NCBI RefSeq assembly: GCF_963678635.1
Contig: NC_087068.1
Coordinates: 24,120,697 to 24,184,696 of the forward strand
Source of the DNA: Symsagittifera roscoffensis
Lineage: Eukaryota; Xenacoelomorpha; Acoela; Convolutidae
DNA length: 64,000 nucleotides
Direction of reading: 5' to 3'
Below, piece by piece: positions 26,701 to 38,353 of the stretch; within the stretch, counting starts at the first letter, position 1, and the number at the start of each line of letters is the position of its first letter. A program made the translations under genes and the position numbers. Below the pieces are notes generated by a model. It saw nothing but the letters and a program-made list of their open reading frames with translations, had not been told where the DNA came from and made no database searches.

Positions 26701-29700
26701 TGTTCTGAATTCCGCAAATTATGTTCCGGATTTTGCAAATTTCGCTTTTTTGACGCCAATTTGAGCAACACATTGTTATAGCTATTTATATGTGGAATAT
26801 AAAACAGTAACAAGATCAAAAAAAGTGCCGTGGTGTGGATTCCTTGTGTTCAGCTTCTCTTGTGGAATCTGCTTACAGTTGACAAAATACACAGTTTGGT
26901 CTCGTATTGAAATTTTTATCTAAAAAAAGTTTCAATATGACACCAAACTTTGTATTTTATGAATTTTCAGGGGGTTCCCAAACAGGCTGAAAATAAATGT
27001 GTTGCGGAATTCGCAATCTGCTAGCTATTTTTCTTTGATTTTTTTGCTCTTTCGGTTTACCGAACAAATGGAATCCATCGAAAAAACTTTAACTATAAAA
27101 TTGAAGCTTTCTTAAATTTTTTTTTATTGCAAAATTAACCGTTTTCGGGACATTCGGTGGTGTTTGCTCAAGAACCAGTTACTCTTGTTCGCAATATATC
27201 ATCGCAAATACTGAGCTTTAAAATTATTTTTAAAAAAACATTTGAATGCATTGTCGGTCTCAGTGAACTGATGATGGACTTCTTGCTCCCATTCCAACTT
27301 GCCTTCCTTGTTTTTTGTTGGTTTGCTCGATAATTATTTTCCTGTTGGTTGCTCTAACAATTCTGTTTGTCACTGGCAGCAGATCTTTTGTGTTGTTTTG
27401 GGCAAATTGAACTCATTTGCTCATCAACCCAACCCACTTTCCCTCCCCTCCCCCCTTAATGATGTCTTAAGTAGCCAACAAAATCATAATGAAGACAAGT
27501 GAATTCCAGTTATCATGTTGACTTCATTGTCCCGTTTTTGTTTTTCTTTTCCAACCCATTCCCCTTCAATTGATTTGTTGCTTTTAGGTCCAAATAAACT
27601 AACAAAGCCCAACTTGCGTGTGCTACTTGTGATTTGCTCATTAATTGCAAAACTAGTTCAAAACAACCGTGTTTGGATTAACAATTGGTTGGCGTACCAA
27701 TAGTTTTAACCTTACTAATCTCGTCGCCTTCGCAAACCTCACCGTTTCCCAAATTTTTGACCTTTTGATTTTTAGAGCATTTTCCTTATCATGGTTAATT
27801 TTCTGGATCACATCAGTTGCTAACGTTTGGAGTACGTAAAATAGCTTTTTCTGAAATGTTTTCCTTTTTTTTTCCATACAAGAGTGCAAAAATAGCCCTG
27901 AGTGCAAAAATAGTCCTAGTATTTAGTTTTAAATTGCTCAATTGTAAGCAACTTAGCCGCAAATCAATATGTCAGCCTCTTAATTCCAGAGATAAAAATA
28001 CAATTCGGACATAAACAGGCCTAATGGCCCTGTCAATATTTTGTTATGTTGTTGTCAATTGGGCCATTTGAGAGTATCGGGGGGCTATTTGGATTATTTT
28101 GCCCAAATGCAGTTAGTCGAGATATGTTTATGTTTTCCTCCTTTATCCATCTTCTTTTTCCTGAAGTAATCTTGATATTATCCAGAAATTAAGTAGTTTC
28201 CACAAGCAGCAAAAAAATGGCAATACGCGGGCAGGCAAAGTAACTGCAATAAAAGCTGGTCGTTTTATATTTTAAGACTTCATTTTCGGTTTTTATTGAT
28301 TATAACCCAAGTTAACCTGGAATTCAAGAAAAAAATAGTTTTGAGAAAAGGTTTTTAGTGTCATATGAGTCGTTGTGTGAGAGTGTGCATGTGTGCGTGT
28401 GGGGAGAAGGGATTTGGGCTTGATTTGGGGCTTACAGCTGAGAGTATTTTGGGGGCAGGGGTAGATGTTTTATTTAGTCACTTAGTTATTTCTGCTCTGG
28501 AGAATTGATTAGAAATTGGGGCTGTCAAAAACAGTTGTTTCCCAGGAAGCTACTAGAAACAAAACAACCAAAAATCAGATAAATCTCAATTTTGTTTTAT
28601 TTTTATTTCCATCTTCTGCCGCGGATTTTGAGTGCAGCCCGAAAAGCAAAATTGTTTCTCTTAAGACCCGTTCCCCTATTCTTAGAGGTACTAAACAGCC
28701 AAACGCAGAAGCATTTGGAAAATTATTGATTTTTATTTTCTTTCTGATTAAATAAAAAGCAATAAAATAATATACAAATACTAAATACTTATTTCCTGGG
28801 TATACAAATAAAAATAGCAGTGGCTTCCATTTTTGTCCATCTTTCATTGAGATGATGAGCATTGATGTTATGGAGGGTTGAAACTTTTATTGTTTCTGAT
28901 GTGTTGACAAACTTCAAAATTACCTGACAAACAAATGATTTCATGCCTTGTCAATTCGAGGGAAAGCCCCTCAAAAATAATAACAAGATTCGGAATGGTT
29001 AATTGAATGTCAGTTTTTAGTGAAAAACTTCCAAATATTCAATTCTCATCAAATTCATTGAAGTTTTCCACTGTCCTGGCCTAAATATAGAAAGTCAGAG
29101 CAAATTACACGAAGGTATATGTCAATATGTGTCTTTTGATGGTAACACTGACAGTCCGTTGGTTCATGGTTTTGCCAGTTTTTCTAAAAATCAAAAATTT
29201 CTTAGTTTTTTTATAAGATTTGTTGAGAACATTTTCGCTCCTTGATTCGAAAAAGGGTTTTCTATTTAAGTTTTCAGAATTCCCTTGGCTCAAAGTTTGT
29301 TAAAAGAAGGATTTTCTTATTTGTCAACTTGATTCAAATCCTGACAAAACAAAGTCACAACAAGTCAATCTGTTAAGTGCCCCAAACAATACCTTCTTTA
29401 CTCTTCTCTCCAGCCCAGAATGGAGCAACCAACAAAATTAAAAGCCAAAACAATAACCTCAGCCCCTCTTTAGAGCCAAAGTCCATTAAACCAAAGCACC
29501 AATTCTCCGCATAATAATACCCAGTCTCTTAAAACTGTCTACTCTCTCCGCAACAATAATCAATCTGCGAAGTCGTTTTCCAAAACCAAAGGTAGATTTT
29601 AATCAATCTGAACGACAAATAAACAAAAGGATCATTACCTTTCAATTGACACAGGGTCAAGTGTTTTCTCCCATCACCCAAGAATTATAGGAAAAGCTCA

Positions 29701-32700
29701 AAAAATGGCAAACATGTTTTTTTTGTTGCGCTGGAACAGCATTTTGTGTTGTTTGATTTTTGTTTTTTCAGCTTGTTTACTTATTTGTGACTGTTGTTTT
29801 TTTCTTGTGCTTGCTTGTTGATTTGTTACGGCTCAAACTGTTTTTTGTTTTGTTCTGATTTGTTTTCTTTCACGCTGGTTTGCTCAAACATCAACAACCA
29901 ACTACTTTTTTGTTTTCTTGCTAATGGCGAGTTTCGTTGTTCTAGTCTAGCAATTTGTTGACGAAGCCTAACAACATTCAATTCGACGTTGTTTGTTATG
30001 TTTGTATGCTTGGCTGATAATTTATTCATTTATGCCAAAATTTGTTTACCAATTCAGATTTTAGACAGAACCAAATGGTAAATTGTATTTAGATGTTGAT
30101 CGAACGAATTGTTGGTCTTCTCTTGTTTATTTGCTGCATCACAGCCGCAGTTGCTTTTATCACGCTTACGTGTTTCTTAAAGTATCCAGAAAAAAAAAAC
30201 AATTCCGGTAGTTTTCAAAAACCTTATCAGGTATTTTTGAGGAATCTTTATCTTGAATTATTCAAAAACTTTGCCTCTGAGTTTGAAATCTAGTCTCAAA
30301 AGCATAAATGTTTTCTGAGCCGGAATTTGCTTGAATTTTAAGGCTGGGTAGTGGGTTCTTTACTATTCTTTTCTGTTGGTCTTAATTTGTGGTTTGTGTA
30401 TAATAATCTGATGTTATGTTGCTTATCATTACAGTCGTGTGTCGTTAAGTCCATAGTTGTTATCGTGGTGCCACAAACAAACATCACTTAATCATTGTTG
30501 GTTATCGTCACCACCATCACCAGAACTAAAGCGACCACCACCACCAATCTCGTTTTCCTGTAGTTTTCTTTTCTCACTTCGTTCGAGCCAATCTAAACAT
30601 TCTTATGAATCGCATTTATCAATTGGTAAACAGAGCAAGTAAACTTTGAAAGTAAACATATGCATTGCATACCTATCTTTCGTGGTCAGAAATTATGGCG
30701 ATAGAGTTTTGAAAAACCAGAAATTGTCGAAAAGTCATCTTACATAGTAATGAGAAAAACTAGGTAAGTACCGGCAGTGTTTTTGGCTTACAAATATTTT
30801 TGTAAAAGTTTTAATCTGGCTTTCAATGGCCTAAAATATTAAAAACATATAACTGATACTTCCGGCCGGTGATCGTAAACAGTGGTTTACTGGTCGCAAA
30901 CATTGAAAGTGAGATGCTGCTTTGGATTTGGATACATTTTTTGGTATCGTCTGTATAAATACTGTTCAAATACGGTATCTTCTGTTTAAATACTGTACAA
31001 ATACGGTATCGTCTTATGTCTTTGAATCGAGATTTGGACTCCAAACCAAAAATATTTGAGCGAATAACTGCACATCTTAAAATTATTATTTTTTAATTTT
31101 TTTTGCAGACCCACAAATGAGGATGGAAGTTCGCACCCCCTATTTGCGAACAACATGTGCAAGTGGCCTGGCTGTGAGCGCATCTGCGAGGACTTCCCCG
31201 CCTTCCTCAAACACCTGACGGGTGAACACACTCTGGACGACAAGTGCACGGCACAACTCAGGGTGCAGCAGCAGGTGAGAATAGAGATCGCACTCTGCAC
31301 TCTGCACTGTTCACTGTGCACGGTTTCAAGCATAAGTAATTTCACGGTTCTTATGCAAAAGTATACTCTGCGCAATTTATCCCAGATACTTTCCACTTTT
31401 CTTCAATGGGCTCACTTTGAGCGAAATGATTATTAAATAAATGTTAGGACTAAATATCTCCCACTCCATAAAACCCCACTACCCAAGGTATCCTACGTCC
31501 CAAAAGTTCAAATCAAAATAATTTGAGGACAAGTTTTCCAAAGTTTTTATCTGGAACTTTCAAGTGTATTCGAATAGAAAAAAGTGTTATGACTCCTTGT
31601 TTAAATATTTTCATATCTGAAAACTCAAAGAGGTTGCAATATTTTCAGATACAACAGCCGCTATCAATCGAACAGCTTGCTTCAAAATGGTTGCGACAAT
31701 CAAACGTCTCTCAATTTATGCCATGAGATAAAATAAAAACTAAAAATCTGATTTTCATACGGAAGTTTTTTTTTTCATAGATGAGACAAAGTTTTCTTTA
31801 AATGTTGTTACTTTTTGTATGCTAGGTGGTGGCTCAGCTGGAATCCCAATTGCACCGAGAGAGGGAAGTTTACATTGCGATGACGTCACACCTTCAGAGC
31901 AGACAACAGACCTCCCACTCCCTCTCCCACTCTGCTGTAAACAACAATAACAACAACAATAAACCACACAACAACAACCACGGTGTGCAGGCCAATAGCA
32001 ATGGGCAAATCAAACAAGAGCCGAATTTCCTCTTCGTGAGTACTTTTCATTCGTATTATCTTCAAGTTAAAAGCTGAGATAGAACTTGAAAAATTGTTGT
32101 GACTTTGGACCAATATATCATTTTTAGACTGCCTGCTTTTTTCTGCGAATGACTAATTATGAAAAGTTTGATATGATTTGGACTTTCAAAAATAAAAATT
32201 CGAAATGTGAAAATTTGCATTTCAATTTTTCATTTTTCGAACGCCCAAGTCAAAGTTTTCACTTTTCACTGTCGTAGAAAAATGAAGCCATTCGTAATTT
32301 GTAGAAACTCAGGTTGTTCGAAGATTAATTTTGTTGTTTTTTTTGTGAAATTTGCACAATAATATTTTTTTCGTGAAATTTGCAGGGAACACCACTTGGC
32401 AACTTGTTCCTTCAAAATGGTTTCATAAACAACAACAATAACAACAATAACGCAGCTCTAATGGCTAGCCTGACAAACATTGCAAATGGAGCCGCAAACA
32501 TAAACAGCCTCGCCCTATCTTCGCCACCATCAAGTGTTCAAAACACAACAAACAACTCTTCATTTATCAACTCTGCATCTGTGAACAACACAACAATAAA
32601 CAACTCTGGGAATAACGACTGTTCTTCTATTAAGTCATCAACATCACCGACGACTTCGGAAATCTTGACCAGTCTGATAAATCGGCAAGTCGCCATTACG

Positions 32701-35700
32701 TCTTCGATGGTCGCAAATAATCAATCTGGAGGTGGGACTCATCATGCGCTGTCGGCATCTGTGCGCGAGGGCGGAAGCGGGTTGACGCCGACAATGACGG
32801 CTCTTGTGACTTCCACTTCGCCCAACGGTCTGGGAGTGGACGTCAAACCGAACTTGTTCCTGGACACTTCGTCCCCACCCACGCCTGTGTCGGGGGGAGG
32901 GGGTCCTATGAAGAGACGGGACAAGTCGATCTTGCCACTTGCAGCAGGTAATTTTTTATTAATTTAAGAATGATTTCTTAGGACTTGTTTCATATCACAA
33001 ACATCAGCGGATTTAGGGGAGGGGGCGCCGGGGTATGGGGGTTTGAACGTTTTCTCTTTTCAGGGATTTGATCACCTGCCGACCCAAAGGGTCCTCCCTT
33101 CGTACTATTTTAAGATATCCATTTTTGGATGACGGACCCTAAATTTTTCTTAAGGCGCCGAAGGCGCCTATGTATACCAAATTTGAGGGGGAAGCGCGCG
33201 ATTTTCCAATGCAATTTTAAAGTCAAAGTTTTCCAAAAAGTGCCTGAAACTCCTTTTTTGGATTGTTTTTTCAAATTTTCACCTGCAGCACAGAAAATTT
33301 GGTGAAAATAGGGTCATTATAGTGATTTGTGGGGGCTCGAAAAATCAATTTGGTCGACCTAAAAAATCGATAAAATTTCAAAATGTTTTTAAAAGTTCGG
33401 CCACCCCTCGAGAAAATTCAAGATTCGCCCCTGATCACAAACCCAATCCAATTAAAGCCCACTTTTTCAGCAAAATTTTTCCATGTTATCTAACCGATTT
33501 TTTGTACAATCTTTCTCTTTATTCGATCTGGTACCAATTAGGGTTTTTCAGTAAGTGACATTTGCGTGTTGGTAAATAAATAGAATAAATTGCATTTCCG
33601 GCTGCAGTGTCAACATATTAATTGCATCCGGTGGGAAAGTGTCAATTGTCAATTAAGAATAAATAAACTCATCCCTGTTTTCCTCTTTCTGCCCCTATTT
33701 CAAGTCCCAATTGACAACAAAAAATAAATTCGAGCTTTTTCACCAGGAAACAATCAGGAAATGGAAGGTACACAAAATAGTACCGACGGGGGAAGTGCGA
33801 AAGTGGGCTTCGAAGGGGGTCGGGTCGTAAATAAATACCCGCGCCCCCACCCTTAACCACCACGCATGCACACGCATTAATCACGCTATTTAAAAAATTT
33901 AGTGAGAAAATGAGATGGCCAAAAATTGCTATTGTTTTTTTTTACAAAACATTCCTGGAACGCGTTGAAAAAAAATCAATCAAGAATTTTTTTCTTTCAA
34001 GAAGCGTTTAAAATTATCAATTGCTTTCACTTTACCTAGCAGGATCAATAAACAACAGATAAAACACAAATGTTTTTTTTTCTGCTTGATATTTATCTAA
34101 GATTGCGCAACTTTTTAATGCTCCAATTGTTTTTTCCTGCATTAATGCGTTCAATTTATTTTAAATACTTCAAGTGGGTAAATAGATGGGACTTTATTGA
34201 CACTTGGAATCAAAAGTCACTTTTCTCTTTCTTCCGTGCCCATTATTTATCCCCCTCTTTAGAGTATCCCCTCCCCCCACCCGTCACTTTAGTCATTGTA
34301 TTCTAATCCAATGGATACAATGACTAAGTACATTGGAGTAAGCAAAGTTGTTTTCTTTGGCTGACTTTTCCAATTTATTGATGAACTTGAACCCTCTCCG
34401 GCCTTAATGTTGCGAGTATAATTTAGCCCAGTGGATCGGGTAGCGTCAAATTAAAAAGAGGGTTCTCAAAAACCCCAAGTTGCCACTTTGGTATGTCCGT
34501 CTTGTGTCAATATAAACAAATTGCAATCATAAACAAAACTTTGGCCGAGGTCTCAAATACTTGACTAAATCTTTTATGGTGATGCTGTCAAGAATATGTA
34601 AGCCATTTATAAGGAACAATCCTACACTTCTTCATTACTTTGTGTAAAGAAATGTCAAGTTTTTAGTGCTTGTTCTAGTTACCACTAATAAGAGTGTTGC
34701 GAATCTCGAACTGCGTATAAAAGAAAATTGAGCAAGAATTTTTTTCCTTCTTTTTTTTTTACTTTTGACAAATTTTTGTTTTGGCTCCTTCCTTTTTAAA
34801 AAGATTTTATCATAAAACATGCCAATTGTGAGCACATTTACTGACGAATTTTTATGATCTTAATGGAACTTCGGGGGCTGAGTTTTAGTTTATTTTTTGC
34901 CAGAAATTATTCACAAAACTGAAATTAAACGTTGAAAAAAATGAACAAGAAACTGGTCTTTTAGAGATTGAGAGGAACCGCGACTACTACCAGTCGAGTG
35001 ACGTCAGACCCCCCTTCACTTACGCCTCCCTCATCCGACAGTCCATTCTGGACCACCCTGAAAGACAGTTGACCTTGAACGAAATCTACAACTGGTTCCA
35101 GAAGACTTTTGCTTACTTCAGACGCAACGCGGCCACCTGGAAAAATGCTGTGAGACACAATCTGAGTCTCCATAAGTGTTTCATTAGGATGGAGAATATC
35201 AAGGGATCAGTTTGGACGGTGGACGAAGGGGAGTTCCAACGAAGACGTCTGCAGAGGTTGGGATCCAAGGTCGAAATGGGTCAGCAACAGCATAACGGAG
35301 ACCATAATGGATCATCGATGAAGTGAGCAGTAATGATTTGTTGCTTCGTGTTTCGAAATAGTTAAGCTCTGAAAATATCTGGTAAATCTCGAAAGTTTTA
35401 CCTTAGAATTTTGCTTAAAAGAGAGAAAACACCCGAGAAAAACTTTACTGTAATGTTCGAAATTGGTTCGCTGAAATTTATTCAACATTTTGATCTTGGG
35501 GTCAGATTAAATTATCAGTCTCAATTTCAGATTAAATTATCAGACTCAATTTTTATTCTAGTTTTTTTTGTATTTTAGCTGCTTTTATTTCCAAGCTACT
35601 ATTTAGTGGTTTTTATAATTCATCGACCATTTCAGCACCCTCTAAATAACTTGAAAAATAACAATCTAAAAATCTCAAAAAAGTATAGAAAATTTTTTCT

Positions 35701-37107
35701 AAATTAAAAAAAAAAATTCTTGTTTTTATTTTACATATAAATTGCGTGATCTGACCATTCACTGCTACTTGCGCACAGGATATTCTTGTTTCAAAATAAA
35801 TGAATCATTTTTGGTCAGGGGGTTTTATGGATCTACATCATGCAGAACCAGGTTTCTTTTAGATGGTATTTTCTGTGAGTTCTTGACTTTTATTTACCTT
35901 TTTAGCTCTCCTGAATGCTTTTTGGGATCAGAACTAACTCCGAATGCATTGGCCAAAGAGGAGCCACTGGAATTCCACTTGAACGAAAACGAGGCACTGA
36001 ACCTTTCAGTTCGCAACCCCCACTCCGCAACCCAAAGTCCCCCACCCACCATGGTTAACAGCAGTATCGGTAACCCCTCCAGTTATTCTCATGTCAATAC
36101 ATCATCATACGCAGTAGCACAGGTGCTTCAACAGCTAGCCAGTGGAGTCTCTTCGTCAACTCAAAATCATCTGTTGCGCAACGAGATGACGTCATCTATG
36201 ACTCAGTCATCCGATTATGCAATGGACACCTCTGAAGAGTCCGCAGAAAATACTGTGGAAAATTCCAACTTGAAACTTCACGAATCTCTTGCCAACGAAA
36301 GCATTGCTTCGACGACTTATGCTTCCTCCGCTTCTAGCCAAAACAATCAAGTTTTCGATTTCTCTTTTGCCAGCTCAGCTTCCACCGCCTCAGATGAGCC
36401 GGTTTTTATCTATCCAAGTAGCGAGCAGAAAATAAATGCAGGACTTATGGACCAAATTAGAGTTAATGTCAGTGAAAATGAGTCGGCGCGTGTCTTTGAT
36501 CATGGAAATCTGGGATCTGATGGATCTAACGTCGAGGAACATCGCCGAGAGTCCGGATCCTCATCGGGCTCCGAGTCGAGTAACTCTGGATCTTTCGCGT
36601 TGAAGAGTTTTCTCGAAACTCCTGAGTTAAACTCATTGGAAGTACACGAGGAAGAGGAGGAGGATGTGTCATCAGTTAGTCCTCAAAACAACAATAGGTA
36701 AGAATTTGAACAAATTTTGAGGAATTGGGCCGAATTAAATAGGCTGAAAATGACATTTTGAGCATCCTCGTAAGTCTGCTTACAGAATGAGTAATGCTAG
36801 AAAGTAACTGAGATTCACAAGTATATGAAACCAGGTTTTTAGAAAAACATACACTGTTTGTGTCGATGTGAAAAATGATTATCTGAAAAGATATGGATAC
36901 TGCACTGAAGTTTGCAACGTTTCTTTTTGTCTTGCTATTGGTTTGATCATTGATCTCATATTTAGAACAACTTCTCCCACAAGCGACAACAACGTCGCGT
37001 CATCCGGCGGTGCTGCATGTGTCACCGCGACGTCATCAGCCGGCAACTTTGCATTGACATCATTAAACGATGCGCCATCAATGCAATATGTCAAGAGCAC
37101 TTGCTGA
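23440..37107 (+). CDS. FoxP: FoxP forkhead transcription factor (8 coding exons, 914 codons)
   Basis: Joining 23,440-23,743, 24,246-24,456, 31,109-31,274, 31,826-32,035, 32,386-32,947, 34,965-35,322, 35,906-36,697 and 36,966-37,107 gives 2,745 bases: one open frame of 914 codons plus TGA. Every junction is GT-AG and every phase matches. The domain order is that of metazoan FoxP, a nuclear DNA-binding regulator that dimerises through a zipper. It has a Q-containing N-terminus, a C2H2 finger (about residues 189-212), a leucine zipper (about 228-250) and a forkhead (about 497-580). Vertebrate FOXP1/2/4 are about 700 residues. The extra length here lies in N/S-rich linkers and a long C-terminal tail. 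The start is the first ATG after an in-frame TAA at 23,377; a second ATG at 23,455 is possible. Confidence 0.95.
24246..24456 (+). CDS. FoxP: FoxP coding exon 2
   Basis: The acceptor is tatgttttag. It encodes a Gly/Ala/His-rich segment containing [15 protein letters not shown] and ending FLPKLNPL. Two donors lie four bases apart in ctcGTCAGTATAT. Only the first (GT at 24,457) keeps the frame with the finger exon, giving KLNPL-S-PTNEDG. The phase arithmetic decides the call: 1 base carried in plus 211 leaves 2 bases, and the next exon supplies one. An open frame continues into the intron to a stop at 24,484 and is not coding there. Confidence 0.88.
24457..31108 (+). other. FoxP: FoxP intron 2 (6.65 kb)
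   Basis: The largest internal intron, AT-rich. About 26,480-27,010 contains a diverged relative of the 47-62 kb repeat: tctttaaacatgtt...gtaagtg matches about 47,637-47,665, and attccgcaa-type motifs recur. Several 60-95-codon frames on both strands (27,299, 27,515, 28,516, 28,862-, 30,093, 30,457) have no domain or phase-compatible splice sites and are not called. No extra FoxP exon is needed to join exons 2 and 3. Confidence 0.7.
31109..31274 (+). CDS. FoxP: FoxP coding exon 3 (C2H2 zinc finger)
   Basis: The acceptor is ttttttttgcag and the donor is GTGAGA at 31,275. It carries SSHPLF followed by the FoxP-type finger: CKWPGC (C-x4-C) and, 12 residues later, HLTGEH (H-x4-H), then the conserved LDDK and the glutamines that lead into the zipper. 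CKWPGCE, ICEDF and FLKHL are almost identical to vertebrate FOXP. The finger contributes to dimer formation and repression in the family. Confidence 0.95.
31826..32035 (+). CDS. FoxP: FoxP coding exon 4 (leucine zipper)
   Basis: The acceptor is tgtatgctag and the donor is GTGAGT at 32,036; it is phase 0 at both ends. It begins [14 protein letters not shown], the zipper through which FoxP proteins homo- and heterodimerise, with the heptad positions continued by AMTSHL. An S/H/N-rich linker follows. The exon ends with GQIKQEP, where IKQE fits the SUMO-acceptor consensus (hydrophobic-K-x-E) at K290. That reading is inference from sequence. Confidence 0.95.
32386..32947 (+). CDS. FoxP: FoxP coding exon 5 (N/S/T-rich linker)
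   Basis: The acceptor is gaaatttgcag and the donor is GTAATT at 32,948. It encodes about 187 residues of low-complexity linker between zipper and forkhead: a polyasparagine run, serine/threonine-rich repeats and a glycine run. It ends [13 protein letters not shown]. That basic segment corresponds to the RRR-DK-PIS region just before the forkhead in vertebrate FOXP. The linker is longer than usual for the family. Confidence 0.92.
32948..34964 (+). other. FoxP: FoxP intron 5 (2.0 kb)
   Basis: It separates the linker exon from the forkhead exon and contains a complete hAT-like MITE at 33,005-33,433. The remainder is AT-rich with no supported exon. Confidence 0.85.
33005..33433 (+). mobile_element. 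hAT-like MITE inside FoxP intron 5
   Basis: It starts CAGCGGATTTAGGGG and ends GATTCGCCCCTG, inverted copies of each other. The flanks carry ATCACAAAC on both sides (about 32,993-33,001 and 33,434-33,442), a target duplication of the 8-bp hAT type plus a chance base. The interior shows the family order: G-run, cctgccgacccaaagggtcc, gcgcgcgatt, tcaatttggtcgacct. It lies in sense orientation relative to 11,095-11,404. Confidence 0.78.
34965..35322 (+). CDS. FoxP: FoxP coding exon 6 (forkhead DNA-binding domain)
   Basis: The acceptor is ggtcttttag and the donor is GTGAGC at 35,323 (the genomic TGA beyond it is intronic). It contains the whole forkhead. [14 protein letters not shown] starts it, [10 protein letters not shown] and FAYFRRN follow, then the recognition helix [18 protein letters not shown], and [12 protein letters not shown] closes it. 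[20 protein letters not shown] is the FoxP-specific form, including the alanine in the hinge that allows domain swapping in FOXP2. All core DNA-contact residues (N, R and H of NAVRHNLS) are present. Confidence 0.97.
35906..36697 (+). CDS. FoxP: FoxP coding exon 7 (C-terminal region)
   Basis: The acceptor is tacctttttag and the donor is GTAAGA at 36,698. Near its start is LAKEEPLEF followed by EALNLSVRN. This aligns with the VKEEPL...GPLSL module in the C-terminus of vertebrate FOXP1/2, where the lysine is a SUMO site. ALNLS also resembles a CtBP-binding PxDLS motif. A long S/T/N-rich stretch and an acidic cluster ([12 protein letters not shown]) follow, recalling the acidic tail of vertebrate proteins. 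The frame extends upstream of 35,906 only into intron. Confidence 0.93.
36966..37107 (+). CDS. FoxP: FoxP terminal coding exon 8
   Basis: The acceptor is ctcatatttag. It completes AG+A (Arg) and encodes about 46 residues of S/T/A/N-rich tail ending QYVKSTC before TGA at 37,105-37,107. It is supported mainly by matching phase and composition; there is no known domain. Confidence 0.85.
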
Positions 37108-37912
37108 GTTATATTTACAAATTTACAGGACTATATTTCAAGATAGTCCCAGAAATATAATTTGTATTGAGAGAAAGTAGCATTCGAAACCGTCTCCAAT
37201 AGGACCAAAACTCTGATGGGACCAAAAATGTTGCCAAAAACTTAGATGATGTGATTTTTAAAAGTTAATTGTAATTTCATACGTCTCGATATCTATGGTG
37301 AATCAATTCTGGAAAATTTGTAACCATTTGTATGAAAAACGACTTGTACTAATTCATTGACATCGCTTATAAGTTGATAAACTACTGAGACTACCACCGA
37401 CGCACTATAAAACCAAGGATTCTATAACCAAAACTTTAAATCATCTGATTTAAATCATCTTTAGCTCACATTCATGTTATTGCAACATCTAAAAGTCACT
37501 ATTTCATCGTTGTAATTCTAGCTTTGACATTGACCTTTGGTATTATAAATTAGTATTTAATTAGTAGAATTTGTATCTGAGATATATTTCGTAACTATTG
37601 CGCAATAACACTATTTGTAATTACGTAATAATGAAAGCCATTCATTCCTTATATATGGGTACTGCTGCTCCAATGAAGTTGCTCCCTTGTTTAAAGTTCT
37701 TCCTTATTTGTTAGAGTTGGGTTTGTTTTATCAGAAATTTATTCTATTTTGTTCAATGTTCTACTTCGAATTTAAATTTGCTCTTATTCAATTTTCCGTT
37801 CACGTGTTTGACCCTTTCACCACCCAAAGAGCTTTTCTTTGATTTGTTTTTTGGCGTTCATTTTGGGCCGATATTTTCACTTGCTTCAAAAAAAAGCGTG
37901 ACAAAAGAGCAT
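37108..37912 (+). other. FoxP: 3' flank or 3' UTR of FoxP
   Basis: AT-rich sequence directly after the FoxP stop codon. No AATAAA was recognised close to the stop. One occurs at 38,302, but it lies inside the retrotransposon remnant and is doubtful as a FoxP poly(A) signal. The 3' end of the transcript is not determined. Confidence 0.4.
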
Positions 37913-38272
37913 TGATGGATTTTAGAGTACTGACCGGTTCAGTACAATGTGCCCAAAAAGTGCCTGTTCAAGAGTGCCGAAAACTTATTTCAAAACAAGG
38001 TTTTACGCAGACTGAGGACAAAACAAGCCGTGAAAACTAAAGAAGGCGTTCAAGAGTGTGAAAGTGTTCCTAACGTCCGTATAGAAATACGTTTAACTTT
38101 ACAAAAGAGTTTACAAGGATAACATTTCAATTTTAAATGGACAAGTTCGCCAATGGCTATCCGCAGTTCCAGCTCTCTCTACAACGTTGACCCTGACCAC
38201 GTTACTTGAATACCATGCGTTAAAAAGTTCTCTAATATAAGTTACACAATCAGTTAAACAGTCTCCACTACA
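37913..38272 (-). repeat. Candidate 3' LTR of the Gypsy remnant
   Basis: On the - strand a purine tract (gacgggggaa, 38,284-38,273) is followed directly by TGTAGTGGAGAC, the usual arrangement of polypurine tract and LTR start. About 360 bp further the sequence reads aaatccatca, so the segment begins TG and ends CA. No matching 5' LTR exists in the window to confirm the boundaries. Confidence 0.4.
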
Positions 38273-38353
38273 TTCCCCCGTCAACAAAATCAAGACATCA
38301 TAATAAACATTTAGGTTACTGCACTAAGTACTTTATCAGTCAATTGTAAAATT

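Noticed and set aside
35742-35905. Upstream part of the 319-codon frame overlapping FoxP exon 7
   Set aside because: The acceptor at 35,904-35,905 and the exon 6 phase place the exon start at 35,906; the upstream residues have no FoxP similarity.
36868-36965. Upstream part of the frame leading into FoxP exon 8
   Set aside because: Phase and the acceptor at 36,964-36,965 show that this part is intron.
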